From Marvania coccoides (Eukaryota > Chlorophyta > Trebouxiophyceae > Chlorellales > Chlorellaceae), in contig OY978099.1 of the NCBI GenBank assembly GCA_963854735.1, positions 1,364,001 through 1,428,000 of the forward strand: a DNA stretch of 64,000 nt. Direction: 5' to 3'. Within the stretch, counting starts at the first letter, position 1; the number at the start of each line of letters is the position of its first letter. The position numbers and the translations under genes were made by a program. Positions 20,576 to 32,300 of the stretch are shown here, one piece after another. The notes beneath the pieces were generated by a model, which saw only the letters and a list, made by a program, of their open reading frames with translations, had not been told where the DNA came from and did no database searches.

Positions 20576-20878
20576 TCACTGCCAGAACTCGGTGGCCTTG
20601 CCGGTCTTGGCAACCGCCTCCTTCAGGGCGTTGGCGTCAACCGAGTCGTCAACAGTCACAGACACCTTCTGCTGCTCAAGGCTGATGTCCACCTTCTGCA
20701 CACCGGGGTACTTGTCCAGAACCCGCTGCACCGCGCCAGAGCAGCCCTGTAGTGTGAGAGATGGGAAGTGAAAAGTGGAAATGGGGAAAGGCGCTGCGTT
20801 CGCGCATTATGCCAACTTCGATACAACTGTGGCACTAACCCCGCAAGCCATGGCGACCTTGAACGCAACTTCGGGCAT
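20576..20878 (-). CDS. ATX1: ATX1/ATOX1-type copper chaperone
   Basis: Exons 20878-20840 and 20746-20576 give 69 residues, the normal length for ATX1. The heavy-metal-associated fold carries Cu(I) between two cysteines, MACGGC (Cys12 and Cys15), and the intron splits the motif after the first Gly. The rest (GAVQRVLDKYPGV, VDISLEQQKVSV, ALKEAVAKTGKATEF) matches the beta-alpha-beta HMA domain, including the family's Lys in KTGK. It delivers copper in the cytosol to P-type ATPases of the secretory pathway. There is no targeting peptide. It is divergent from the HAD gene, with 286 bp between start codons. Very small first exon but frame and splice sites are clean. Confidence 0.93.
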
Positions 20879-21164
20879 TTTTTTCAAGCTTGATTGCTTG
20901 TACCAGTTCGGGAAATGAGGTGTAAAAGGTGATCTGGTCCGTTGAAGGAACCGGCGAGGGCTGTACGATGCCAGAATTTTAAATTTGGTAATTGGGATTG
21001 GCGAGAGGCGCGTGGCACATTTTATTTTTTCAGCTTCATTTTGGTCGCTCTTTACACTGAAATTCACCCTACAGGCTCACCCATCCTGACTTTGAAAAAT
21101 ATTAAATCATCAAGTCCATTAATAAGTCCATTAAGAAGCGTGCCGGAGAAGCTCGTTTGACAAA

Positions 21165-22529
21165 ATGACTGCTTTACTGGCAGGGCGGATCCCGCACGCA
21201 AACGTGCATCCCTCGCTGCATTGCAAAAGCAGCTGCGTAGTACATAGATCCGTGCGCGCGCCAAGGACAAGGAAAATCACCCATCCTCCGCAAGCTTCGG
21301 CAAGCGACGCCCCGTCCCCTTCTTCCTCCTCTCGCTGCGTCATTATGGTGAGCCTTTGAGAGAGTTTGCTACATCGCTCGAGAGGGTTGCTGCACCCAGC
21401 CACGGCAGCGCTCTTTAATAATTCTAACTTTTTGCCTTGCTGACGGTATTTTCATTTTTATTCAAAATTATTTATTCGCAGGAGTGTGACGGGGTGCTGA
21501 TGGACGTCCACACCGACGGCCACCGCGTGGCATTCAACAAGGCCTTCGAGGTGCCCCATTTCCTCATTTTCCCTCCATTGCTTTAAAAAAATAAATAATA
21601 ATAATAACGCTCAAATTTCTTGAAGAATAAACTTCAAACGACGCTTGCATTTCCCTTTTTGTTCCCTGAAACAGGAGATGGGCTATGGGTGCGCTCAATG
21701 GGCGCCAGCCATCTACTATGACCTTCTTCGCATGGGCGACTCCACCGGACCGGGCCTCATTCGCACCTACTACGAGATAATGGGCTGGCCAATTATGCTG
21801 CCCACGAAGGAGCGCCCTGCTTTTGTGGACAAGATCTACGCCACTAAGAAGCGCATTTTTAAGGAGATGGTGGACGCGGCCGAGATCCCGCTGCGGCAGG
21901 GCGTTGTCGAGTTTCTGGACGACGCGCTGGCGGATGAGGCGCGGGTGGTGGTGCTGGCGGGCACAAATTCCGCGCCGGAAGACTCCGTGGTGAGCGCGGC
22001 GATGATGCAACTGGGCCCCACGCGAGCTTTTAAAATCAATGTGCTGTATCTCGGGGCGCCCGCTGACGTGGCAGGCTCGCTGTCTGGAGGGGGTGGGGAA
22101 GAGGGGGAGGAAGAAAGCTCGGGGCTGTCCATCGAGACGCAGCTCCAGCAGGCGCAGAGCCAAGCTAAAAAGGTGGCAGCGTCGTCGTTTACTCGGGCAG
22201 TGAATTTGCAGACAACGTGGGGCGTGGGGATGCGCATGGACCCGTCATTGGTGGCAGCAAAAGAGCGCGCGATTCTTGCGTCCCCCAGTTACCTTGCAGC
22301 GATTCTGGCGGCCACGGGAGCGTCGGCCGGGAACAGCGCCATGGTTGCGGCCAGCCACAGCTTGATGGAGGCCGCCAAGGCGGTGGGGATGGGCATGACG
22401 GCGGGGATGCCGCCGTCGCTGGCGGCGAGGGGAGGGTACACCGCGTGCGACGCCAAATTCGATTCTTTCGGCGCTGGAGGCGGGCTCACCTGGCGCAAGT
22501 TGAGATACATTCTGGAGAAGGAGGCTTGA
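21165..22529 (+). CDS. Plastid HAD-like protein with altered nucleophile (At5g45170/CbbY-like)
   Basis: Exons 21165-21347, 21482-21550 and 21675-22529 give 368 residues. About 60 N-terminal residues rich in Ser, Pro and Arg look like a plastid transit peptide. The HAD domain follows, but motif I reads ECDGVL: the catalytic nucleophile Asp is Glu62 (Asp64 is kept). The cap region (YYDLLRMGDSTGPGLIRTYY, GWPIMLPT, PLRQGVVEFLDDAL) matches CbbY-like proteins. The usual motifs III and IV (KPDP, VVEDS) are not recognisable in the Gly/Glu- and Ala-rich C-terminal half, which ends with a conserved-looking LTWRKLRYILEKE. The Arabidopsis protein At5g45170, as I remember it, has the same Glu, so this is probably an old non-catalytic plastid lineage rather than a damaged xylulose-bisphosphate phosphatase. 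Confidence 0.82.
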
Positions 22530-22808
22530 GGTTTGGTGGTGCGTAGGAGCCTTCTCTCCCAAGGATACTCTTCTGCAGAGCACCGAGGGAGGTAGCAGGG
22601 CATGCGGCTGTGGGCAGAACTGATTACACGAATGAGGCATGCATTTTGGAACTTGTTGAAAAATCATTGCATAAATTTATCGTTCAATAATATTTACTTA
22701 TTTTCCCTTGTAATTAGAATATATATTTGCAATTTGGGCTTAATCCGCCCTGGGTTTTTCAAAACAATATAAATTACTCACGCTGCATCGAGCATTTTTT
22801 CTCTCAAA

Positions 22809-24601
22809 ATGGCGCATCCTTGTGGGGTCCAGCCAGAATCGATGATGGCGTTTCTGCGGGACAGCAATGCCGTGCGCAGCAGCGGTCTGGGCAAGCTGGC
22901 CCTTCTCAGCGACGAGGCGGTGCTCACCATCCTGGGCTTCCTCTCTCACCGCGATTTGACCAGCCTCAGCGTGGTCAGCAAGGCCCTCTACTGCTTCTGC
23001 AACCACCAGGAACTCTGGAAGGCCCTCGCTCTGGAAGTAAGACCCCACTTTCTTCATTTTATTTTTCAAATAAATTACGTCGTCCCCCAATGATTCACCC
23101 CTTTGTATTGCATTTTTCAGGATTTATCTGGAGGGTGGGAGTTCCAGAACACGTGGCGAGACACCTACCTCTCGTGCAAGGTGCCAGGCTTCCGCCCCAG
23201 CCGCCTGCCGCTCCTCAAAGTTTCTCACTTTTACTCAGATCTGCTGCACCAGACCTGGCTGTGTGCGGCACTGGAGATCGACCCCTCCTGGCTGGAAGTC
23301 GACAACATCGACCGCCGCAGCGGTCTCACCGCGGAGGAATTTCGAAATGAGTATGAGCGTCCCAACCGCCCGGTGATTCTAACTGACGCGGTAAACGACT
23401 GGCCAGCCATAAAAAAATGGAGCAGACCGTACCTGCAGCGCGCGTTCAAGGGAAAGACGGTGCTTGTGGGCGACTCCCCGATGTCTTTCGAGTCGTACTG
23501 CCGATACGCTGACGCCCAGACAGACGAGCTGCCGCTGTACTTATTCGACAAGGGCTTCCTCAAAATGGCGCCGCAGCTGGACGCGGACTTTGAGGTGCCT
23601 CCGCACTTTCGAAACGACCTGTTTGCGGTGCTGGGAGACGAGGCTAGGCCTGACCATCGGTGGCTAATCATTGGACCTCACAAGAGCGGCTCCACCTGGC
23701 ACGTGGACCCAAACTCGACGTGCGCATGGAACGCGGTGGTGGCCGGAGCCAAGAAGTGGGTCATGTACCCCCCAGGCACCCCTCCCCCAGGCGTACGTCT
23801 CATAATAAAGTACATTGCATAGCTTCGTCCAAAGCGAGTGTGTTTGTTTGTTCTCTACGGAGTTTTTAAGGCTGAAGCTACTAGTCCGTATTTTATAACC
23901 CGGTTGTCGCGTTTGCAGGTGAGGGCCAGCGACGACGGCGCTGACGTGGCCTGCCCCGTATCGCTCATGGAGTGGTTTCTTTCTTTTTACCCCATCAAGG
24001 ACGCCGCAGGGGTGCAGCCGTTGGAAGCCACGGTGAGGGCGGGAGAGGTGCTGTTTGTGCCACGCGGATGGTGGCATGCGGTGTTGAATATTGGCGAGAC
24101 GGCAGCGGTGACTCAAAATTTTGTTAGCGAGTTTAGCTTGGAGCAGGTGCTGGCGTTTCTATCGTCGCCGCATGCAGACGCGCTGGTGTCTGGCGTAGCA
24201 ACAGCGGAAGAAAGAATCACGCTGCACGATCGATTCCTAGCAGAGCTCAAGGTGCGGAAATGTTTCTTTTTTAAGCTAAAGAGCAAGATAGTTTTGGTTT
24301 CTCTCTCGTTTGGCCTTGAATCATTGCATGAGTGGCTGGAATCGCAGGAAAAGAGGCCAGAGGTGTTGGAAGCGTTGGAGAAAGAGCGAGCTGCGAAGAA
24401 TGAGAAGGCAGAGGTGAGTTGGGAGCGGCAGGCGGAGAAAACGTTCAATGACTGCATGGAAGCAGTACGAGTCGCTAATGGGGCTAATTATCTTCCCTGC
24501 AGGCCAATAAAAAGCTGGCATCGTGTTTTAAAGCTCCTGAGGAGGAGTTCTGCGCTGCTGAGCCCCCACTTTTTTCTTTTCAATTCAGTTTTTCGGCGTG
24601 A
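22809..24601 (+). CDS. F-box plus JmjC-domain oxygenase (JMJ21/22, JMJD6-like)
   Basis: Five exons, 22809-23036, 23121-23792, 23919-24251, 24348-24413 and 24503-24601, give 465 residues. An F-box (about 30-75: LALLSDEAVLTILGFLSHRD) is followed by the JmjC fold of the 2-oxoglutarate/Fe(II) oxygenases. Iron ligands are visible as His270 and Asp272 in TWHVDPNSTCAWN and His353 in PRGWWHAVLN; the Lys in AGAKKWVMYPP is the likely 2-oxoglutarate contact. Plant JMJ21/JMJ22 and animal JMJD6 are related and act as histone arginine demethylases or lysyl hydroxylases; which reaction applies here cannot be told. The tail after exon 3 is short, charged and not conserved. It starts 280 bp after the HAD gene on the same strand. 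Confidence 0.9.
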
Positions 24602-25064
24602 AAACAATTACGCTTTAAATTTCGATTGAGCTTAGATTTCTCATGGATGTGAAAAGGAAAGAAGCCGAAGTGAAACATACTCTTACAAATTCTTCGAAAA
24701 GCTCGCAATGGAAGTTGAAAAAAGTATCAAGGAGACAAAAGAGGGGAGGGGGGGGGGGAGATGCTAGTTGTGCATTGCTCAACACGTCCACCCAAAACTC
24801 GAAAAGACGGGAGAGGAGTGGCGGCTTGCTGTCATTCTCCGCCCATTTTCACGGCATGAACACAACACAACTCAATGCAAAGAGGAAAGGGAAGACTAAT
24901 TTGAAATGGAGCCCCAGATGTTGCCATCGCACAGCAGGAAAAAAATCAACGGGCGCAAGATGCAATGAAGAAAAAGAAAATGCCGAGTGATAAATTTGAG
25001 TTTCTTTGTTTTTCAGCTGTGTTTGGAGGTATGGAGGTTTTGGAGGTTTTAATAGTTAATACAA
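24602..25064. other. Spacer between convergent genes
   Basis: About 460 bp with no supportable gene; an open plus-strand frame of 115 codons is low-complexity and Lys-rich. It contains a short poly-G tract near 24750 and the second locus of the GGAGGTTT repeat at 25024-25050. Confidence 0.55.
25024..25050 (+). repeat. GGAGGTTT minisatellite (locus 2)
   Basis: Three copies of TGGAGGTAT/TGGAGGTTT/TGGAGGTTTT just downstream of the stop of the disordered-protein gene, the same unit and orientation as at 13387-13410. Confidence 0.7.
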
Positions 25065-26431
25065 TTAGTTTTCAATTTCTGAATCTATGCTTTCTTTCGC
25101 TACCTTTGTTTTGATGCGAGGCAGCCCCAGGGGGGACGTCAGCACCGTGTCTGACGTCTCCCCAGAGGTTTCTGGAGACCTGCTGGGGTCTTCCAGCTCG
25201 ACGGCAACTGACGCTTCCTCGCTGGAGACGTCCTGCTGCAGAAATACTCGGCGCGCCATGAGCTGCAGCAGGTCCTCCCCGCTCCCTGTTACGAAGAATA
25301 AAAATATAATAAAACGAATTTAATTAACATTTTCTGCTGGAAATAAGGTCTAATAAAGAAAGAAGCAAAATTCCTACCGTGGTCGTTGCTCATTTGCCTG
25401 CGCAGCTTCTCCAGGGGAACGTGATGCTGGTCGTAAACCTCGCTCACCCGCCGCTGCAGCTGTTCCGCCTTGGAAGACGCCTCGCTGCCGCCGTCATCGT
25501 CCTCAGCAGGCAGCAGCACAACTGCCGTGTGGCGCCTCGATAGATCACCGCTACCACTGCCACCGCTGCTAACGTGGGAGAGGGAAGCAGACCTGCGCGG
25601 GGTGGGCAAGGAGAGGTGGCGAGAGACGCTGCGAGAGGCTGGCAACAGAGGGAGAGAGCCGGAGGGCGCCTTTGGCAAATTTTGAAGGCGCACCGCTGCC
25701 AGCCTGCCGCCGCCGCCGCCGCCTTGAGCCGCCACAGAGCCGCTGGAATCGGCGTCTTCATCTCGGTGGATGTCGGCGATGCCGGAGCTGCCGATGGAGG
25801 GCAGCAGGCCGAAGCTCACATCCCTCGAAAAATTACTATGGTGAGGACCGCTGCCGTCCAGGCTGCGCGCGCCGCCGCCATTGCTGCTCACGGAGCGCCC
25901 CGAGCCGCAGCGTGCGTTGATTTGCCGCCTGTCGGGCTGGCTAGAGAAGGAAAGGCAGAGGGGGAGGGAGACTGAGGACAGCGCTTGAGCCATGGCAGGC
26001 GAGGTTGGGGAAGCGGGGCCTTCTTCGTCGTGGTGGGCCGTCCCCCAAGAGATCCGGTCGTCTTGGGTGCTGATCGAAGTCTTGGCGGTCTTGCTAGCGA
26101 AGGGGGAGGCGCTCTGGCTGCCTTGGAAGGGGCTGGTATTGGCGGCAGATTCATCGCTGTCAGGGGCTTTCAGCGCGCGCTCCGTGGCCACAGAATTTGC
26201 TTGCGATAGCACGGAGCGGCCCAGATAGGCGTTCAGGCCGTCTTCGCTGTCACGTTTGGTAGGGCCAAGAATGCCTTGCTCCGGAGCCTTTGCGCTGTCT
26301 GAAAGCTGGAGCTTTGGCCCGGCATGCGAGCTCCATTTCTCAGGCTTTTCGTCTAGCACAGCGGGGCGGAGGGAGCAGCCGAGCAGCCGGTTGAGGCTCC
26401 ATTTGAGGCGAGGCCCCCTTGGTTTTGCCAT
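25065..26431 (-). CDS. Ser-rich disordered protein (unrecognised)
   Basis: Exons 26431-25378 and 25285-25065 join in phase 1 to give 424 residues. The sequence is rich in Ser, Gly, Ala and charged residues and has no recognised domain. It shows several RS-type phosphorylation-like motifs (RSVSRHLSLPTPRRSASLS), a short amphipathic stretch across the splice junction (AEQLQRRVSEVYDQHHVPLE, then EDLLQLMARRVFLQQ) and an acidic tail. The N-terminus MAKPRGPRLKWSLNRLLG is basic and could be a targeting or membrane-binding helix. Frame continuity over 1 kb at high GC and clean splice sites support a real gene. It may be a phospho-regulated scaffold, which is a guess from composition only. Confidence 0.6.
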
Positions 26432-27112
26432 GCCCTCTGGGTTCGCTAAGTAACACGCTCGCTCTATAGACTCATTCGTTGTTTGTTCTCCGCAGTAAAA
26501 ATTGAATCAAGTAAAAGCGTTGCGAGAATTATAGGAGACGAGCAAGACCTATTAATTTGAGGAAGAAAGATGCCGGCTTGAACAAGCCGAACTCCGAGCT
26601 TTTTTGGGAAGTAATTACCCGCGTGTTTACATTACACTGCTATATAAAATCCATGGCTGACTATCGCACGTGCGGCACTTTTCATTATGTGTAGCTTATC
26701 CCTGCGCCGCCATCTTAAGAAGAAGACAGTAATGAGGTCAAGAATCTGCTGAAATGCTATCGTACAGCAATTTTGAATCTGCCAAGACTATACAATGGTC
26801 CAGAAAGCCGCCCGTACTGCATTACGCAGAAAATAAGAGTAAAAGCTGTCGCAGCCATCTCCATCTCTTCTGTAATTTGCCGTAGAGAGATTTGGACATG
26901 CATTATCTAGGCACTAGTTCGAAATCTATTTCTAATCTACAATTATATACTGACTCTGGGTACAGGGGCGCTTTTCCCTCCATGCCACGTGTTTTCGCCA
27001 ACTCGTACTTTCCATCGAGCCTCCCCCGCCCTCTCACTACTCAGACCACTGCGGCGCAGCGCCCCCAGGCTTCAGCATGACTTTGATGCATCCATCTGCA
27101 TGATCGTTGAAT
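26432..27112. other. Spacer, no gene seen
   Basis: About 680 bp between two minus-strand genes. It should hold the promoter of the disordered-protein gene and the 3' end of the dehydrogenase gene. Short open frames on the plus strand have no support. Confidence 0.6.
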
Positions 27113-29155
27113 TTAATGTTCAGTGGTTTTTTTTTTTCTCGGCACAATCCAGGACTTCATACCTGTTTTGCCGTTAAACATTTTGTACGCCCGTGGGGCT
27201 TCCTCCAGGGGCAATGTGTGAGTGATGACGCGCTCAGGGTGCAGCGTGCCCTCCCGCACCAGCTGCAGCAGGTGGCGCCAATACCTGAAATGCAGCGCCG
27301 CGAAGTTTACAATTTAGAAAAATCCTTGGCCATGTAAAACTCAATTAAAGTTCAAGTTTATCAAAATAAACTTACTTCTGAACGGGCGTCTGCCCCGCGC
27401 CCATGCTCAGCCCTGCAGCCAATGTGAACATACAATGTCAACCGAAAACTCAAAACTTAAAAAATCAAAAGGTTTAAGCGTAAAACTTACCTTTCTCCAT
27501 GAAGGCTCCGATGTTGAAGTGGTTGGAGTAGCCGCTGTAGACCCCGACGATGCTGATGCGGCCCCCCTTGCGCACCGCGTAGATGAGCTCGTTGAGGATC
27601 TCAGAGGGGTCGTTCTCGAGGTTGAGCGCCATCTCCACCTTGTGGATCCAGCTATGGGCGTAGTGGAAGCCCACCTGCATGTCACAAGATCATCATTTGA
27701 GTATATATTTTTGTTTACCGGGTTTTTCAAGACCATAACACATGCTTCAAAGCGTACTGCTTCGATGGCCACGTCAGGGCCGATGTACCGCCCTTCCTCG
27801 TCCTTGAACATCTCATGCAGCGCTTCCAGGGTCTTGCGCTCGGAAAAGTTGATGGTTTCCTGAGGAAGAATTGAAAAGTGCAATCAGCCGGTTGAAGAAA
27901 AGCACTGTCGCAATGTCAGTTATTATTACCAGCTCGGGCATCCAGTCCTTGGCAAATTCCAGGCGGTATGCCTGCTCGTCAATGAGCACCACCCTGCTTG
28001 CGCCGCGGGCAAAGGCACAGTGCGCTGCCAGAATGCCCACCGGCCCAGCTCCCCCGCACAATATAAAAACAGAAAAGGGTGTAACATACATACGATGCAG
28101 TTAAAGAAGGTTTTTAAGAGCAGTTCCCAAACAGTCTTCAGCAGTACGAAATTAAATACAAGAATCAAAAGCCTTACCAAATTGCCACGCTGTCCCCCTG
28201 GCCGACGCTACCGAGCTCATTGGCGTGCCAGGCGGTGGAAAGAACGTCGGAGATCAGCACCACCTGCTCATCCAACAGCTCCGACTCGGGCGGCAGCTTG
28301 AGGCAGTTGACGTCGGCCAGCGGCACCCGCAGGAACTCAGCTTGCCCGCCCTCGTACCCGCCCGTGAGCTGGGAGTACCCGAACAAGCCTGCGGTGCGGT
28401 GACCGTACAGCAACTCCTGCTCCTTTGAAGGGTTGGTGGAGTCGCAGCCGCTAAAAATGCCTTTTTGGCAGGGGTGGCAGCCGCCGCACGCTGCACGAGA
28501 GAAACAAAACGAAAAATGCGTAGAGAATTTCGGGCAATAGAGATTACAGGGGAGGAAAAAAAATAGAACTCTTCTGCATCAATTTTTCATATTTCAATTG
28601 AAAATATTGCACTATTAATACCAGTAGTTACCGATGTCAAAAGCGACAACAACGCGGTCTCCGGGGCCCAGCGAGCGGCACCCAGGCCCCACGCTCTCCA
28701 CGATACCCATGTTTTCGTGCCCCAGGATGTCGCCCTTCTTCATGCCGGGCATGGCCGCCAGGTAGAGGTGGAGATCTGATCCGCAGATGCACGAACTCGA
28801 AATTTTTATGACGGCATCTTCAGCATCTGTGATTAGAGGCTTGGGAGAGTCCACCACCTGCACCTTTTCCCTGTGAACATAAACCGTTTTTATATGGCTG
28901 GACTATTTAAAACAAGACGAGCTAATTATCCTCAGGGTATACTGTGCATATGAAAAAAATGGCGCCGCAAAACAATTTCATGGATGGGATTTTGTGGCCT
29001 CCAGGCCCTTGGACGACGCTGCTATTGTTGGGGTCCTACTTTCCGATCCATTGCACCGTTTTGATGGAAGTGGATTCGTCGTGCTGTGGGTGAACGGTGA
29101 CCTTTGGCAGTGCCTCGTTCCGCCGGGGCATGACTGCTCCAGAAGCGGCGTACAT
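27113..29155 (-). CDS. Zinc-type alcohol/formaldehyde dehydrogenase, one broken splice acceptor
   Basis: Eight exons: 29155-29040, 28870-28632, 28490-28178, 28053-27930, 27859-27758, 27674-27491, 27412-27376 and 27284-27113, giving about 428 residues. It is a medium-chain dehydrogenase related to glutathione-independent formaldehyde dehydrogenases. Catalytic zinc ligands appear in SCICGSDLH and LGHENMG, structural-zinc cysteines in CGGCHPCQKGIFSGC, and the NAD-binding turn in GAGPVG. A second in-frame ATG at 29131 could be the true start. The acceptor before exon 4 reads TGTGCGG (28055-28054 are GG on the minus strand) instead of AG. A single G-to-A change there would give a perfect TGCAG and the expected Trp-Gly junction; no other AG keeps the frame. 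The allele may be defective, or the base is an error. Substrate uncertain. Confidence 0.85.
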
Positions 29156-29358
29156 TTCGAAGGATACTCACGCCGCGATTTAGAACAGCAGAATTGTGAA
29201 ACAAACTAAATTAATAATAAGATTGGTGCGCAGAAGTGAATAAAAGCTTGTCCCCCTTAATTGTTGACAAGGACTCGTTCTGCCCAGCGTTGCCATTACA
29301 TAATGAATCCAATCTTGCGTCAAAACAGTCCCTCATTTATTAAAACGATAAAAAAAAC

Positions 29359-32300
29359 TCAAGGCGATGCCACTTTGGCAGCGGCAAATGCGGTTCGCAG
29401 CCCTTCGGTGCTGGGCACAACCTCCACGCCCGGAAACACCACAGGCAGCCGCCTCTCAAGCTCCTCCCAAGCCTGACAGCACCGCGTGGCGGTGCGCTCC
29501 CACACCACGTCCACCAGGTAGGGACTGCTGGCGCCCAGGTGCTTCTGCAGCTTCTGTCGCATGGTCACTAGGCGCTTATCTAAACCCAGCGCTGCAGCAG
29601 CCACAGCCTGCCGTGCCTCCACGGCCGTGCAGTGCAGAGCCGCGGCGGCCTCGGAGGGCGGCACTCTGGAGCTGGCTAGCTCGCCAAGCTGCTTTCCCAG
29701 CTGCAGCATCCGCCCCAGCTTCAAGATTTCGATCTGCTGCTCGGTGCACGCCGCCAGCGCCGCGTTGCGCTGGCTGCCCGCCTCCTTGCGCAGCCGCTGC
29801 AGCGCGGGGACCTGCGCCAGCGCCGGCGCTTGCAGACTGAGCCGCAGAAATGAATAATTCTCTAGGCGCACCCGAGGGCCGTGCTTAGCATCTGCAGCTG
29901 CGTGCGATTCGACAGCGTCCAGCACCGCAGCTCCCACACGGTCGTAAAACGCGTCCGCCATCGCCCTCGCAGCCGCCCCCGGCCCTTTCGACGACGTCGA
30001 CGGCATAGAAGCTGCCAGGAAGCTGTCAGTGGTGCTCTCAAACGGCGACGGTCGAACGGCGAAGCCTTCAAACGTGACGACGGGCAGCGGCGGCAGGGAG
30101 GAGGTGGCAGCCGCAGCGGTGTCGCGGCGTGCCCAATCTTTCACCGTCGCTTCTACCCGACTGGCAACCGCCTCTAAATTCACAGTGAAAGGGAGCACGT
30201 GCACGCTGCGCACGCTGGACCCTCCGATGGACGATTTGCCGTCGAATTTGGCGATGGCAGCTGCGCTGTCGGCCACGTAAGACTGCCACCCTGCTCGAAG
30301 TTTCTGCTCCGCCTGCTGCAAAATTCCACGCACTGCAGCTGCGCCTGGGCGGGGCGCCAGCCTGGCCTGCCAGTGCATGGCAGTAGCCGCCATGGAGAGG
30401 CACGACAACGACTTTGGGGCGCGCGCTGCGTCCAGAAAATAAAGAACTGCGTCTTGCAAGGTGGAAAGAAGGGCGGCAACGGCAGGAGACCCCACTGCGT
30501 CGCTCTCGCTGGCCCCGCCGCACACCAGCGTGAGGCACTGCTCCACTTCTGTGGTCCACAGTGGGAAAAAAGTGCCAGCCAAAATGTCAAAGGCTTCATG
30601 CAGCAGCAGGCCGGCACCGGCTGCTGAAGAAGATTCTCGTGGAGTGGAGGAAGTGGCGTGGTGTGCAGAGCTCTGCGAACGGGCCAGAGGGGTGGCGGTC
30701 TCCGACAGCTGCCGTGCCGGAAGGCTGTGCAATCGCTCTAGCGCCCTATGAAACAAATTGTCTAGAACGTTAGAAGAAACCCACGAGAAGAAATTTTGTG
30801 ATAACACGTTTTTTTATAAATAAAGCTTGCCTGATGGAGTCTGCGCTGCGCAGCGAGAGGTCCGGTTCCTGCGCCGCCGACCCCGCTGTGCTTCCTGTCT
30901 GTCGGAGAGCCTCTTTGGCTGCCCCCGACCATTCTTTCTTCAATAACGCGTTGACTGCCTTGATGTAGTACCCCCGCAGCCCCGCCGCCGCCGCAGGCCG
31001 CATTGCGATAACCACTTCGAGCAGGGACTGCAGCTGCGCCACGCGGGAATGCAGCACTGCGTGGCTTGGCGGGCGCAGCTTGTCCTAAAGAAAAAAGAAA
31101 TTCGAGCGTTACAAATGAAAACAACTCTTTTGGCTAATTGAGACAGCCAAAAACTATTAAAAACTGCATTTGAAATTAAAATCAGCCTTACCGTAGAGGA
31201 AAGCGCTGTCATTGAGGCATCTGCCACTCGTGCCAGCTCCCTGCTGAGGTGCTCCGCTGCTCTGTTCAGAAATTCTTGCTGCAGGTCGTGCATCATGCGC
31301 TGCCGCGTCGAAGTCACCTGCATGCCCCGCAGCTGCCGCGACACAAACAGCTTTGGGGGGTGCAACTGAAAAGAAGACGAGCGGCCGTACACGCCCAGGC
31401 TGGAACTGGTTGAGGCTTGCTTCTCAGAGGGCAGGTGTGGAACGTCAGCCTCGGAGTCGGCAGTGATGGCCTGAAGGTGGGCATGGAGGTCCCAAGCAGC
31501 AGCCACGGCCCGCTCCATGCTGCAGAATGAAAAAAAACAATGGGGGGGGGGGGAGGGATGTCAATAGTGATGTTGGGGTTTGAAAAAAGTGCCAAATGAA
31601 AGACAAAGTTACAGAGGATGGCCGAAAGGGAAGGCGAATGCGAAAAAGGTGCGGGGGAAATAGGAAAGAAAAAGAAGAAAAAACTCACTCAGCGGGGCTC
31701 TTCTCCCACGTGGGAGCCCTCAGCGCGGTCTCCGTGCCGGGGGCCAGCGTCAGCGCCGACGCCAGCCCGTCCAGCGCGCTCAACAGCCGCATGTTGCCCC
31801 CCCTGGAACTTTCCAACTGGTTGTTCCAGGCCTCAATCACCGCCATATCCGTCCGCATGTGCCGCAGCTTGGCGTCCAGCATCCCCAGCGTGTCCTCCAG
31901 GTCATCCACAAACCCTAAAGTGGTTCCAATCTCGCTCTCTACTCGACTTGCCGCCGCCGCGCTCTCCAGCAGCTCGTGCACGTTTGCGCCCTCCACCGCC
32001 GCCCGTTCGGCCGCCAGCCGGGTGCGCACCTCTTCTAGGGAGGTCGCGCCAGCTGCCACAGCGTCCAGAACCCCAGCCAGCTGCGCGTTGTGCCGCTCCG
32101 CCCACGCAGCTTCAGGGTCCGATTCCGCAACAGATATGCTGCTAGCGGCGCCTACAGACACCACAGACTTGCCCCGCAGCCTGGTGTCAAACTTGGAGAC
32201 GTCTTTGGGGCGCCCCCGCTCGCGCAGCGCAGCAGGCTCCCCCGGCGTGTTCAGTGAAGCGGCAGCAGCTTCCGCGGTTGCATGAGACGCCAGTTCTTCC

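Noticed and set aside
26910..26935. TTCGAAATC resembling a tRNA T-loop
   Set aside because: No pairing T-stem, acceptor stem or A box around it.
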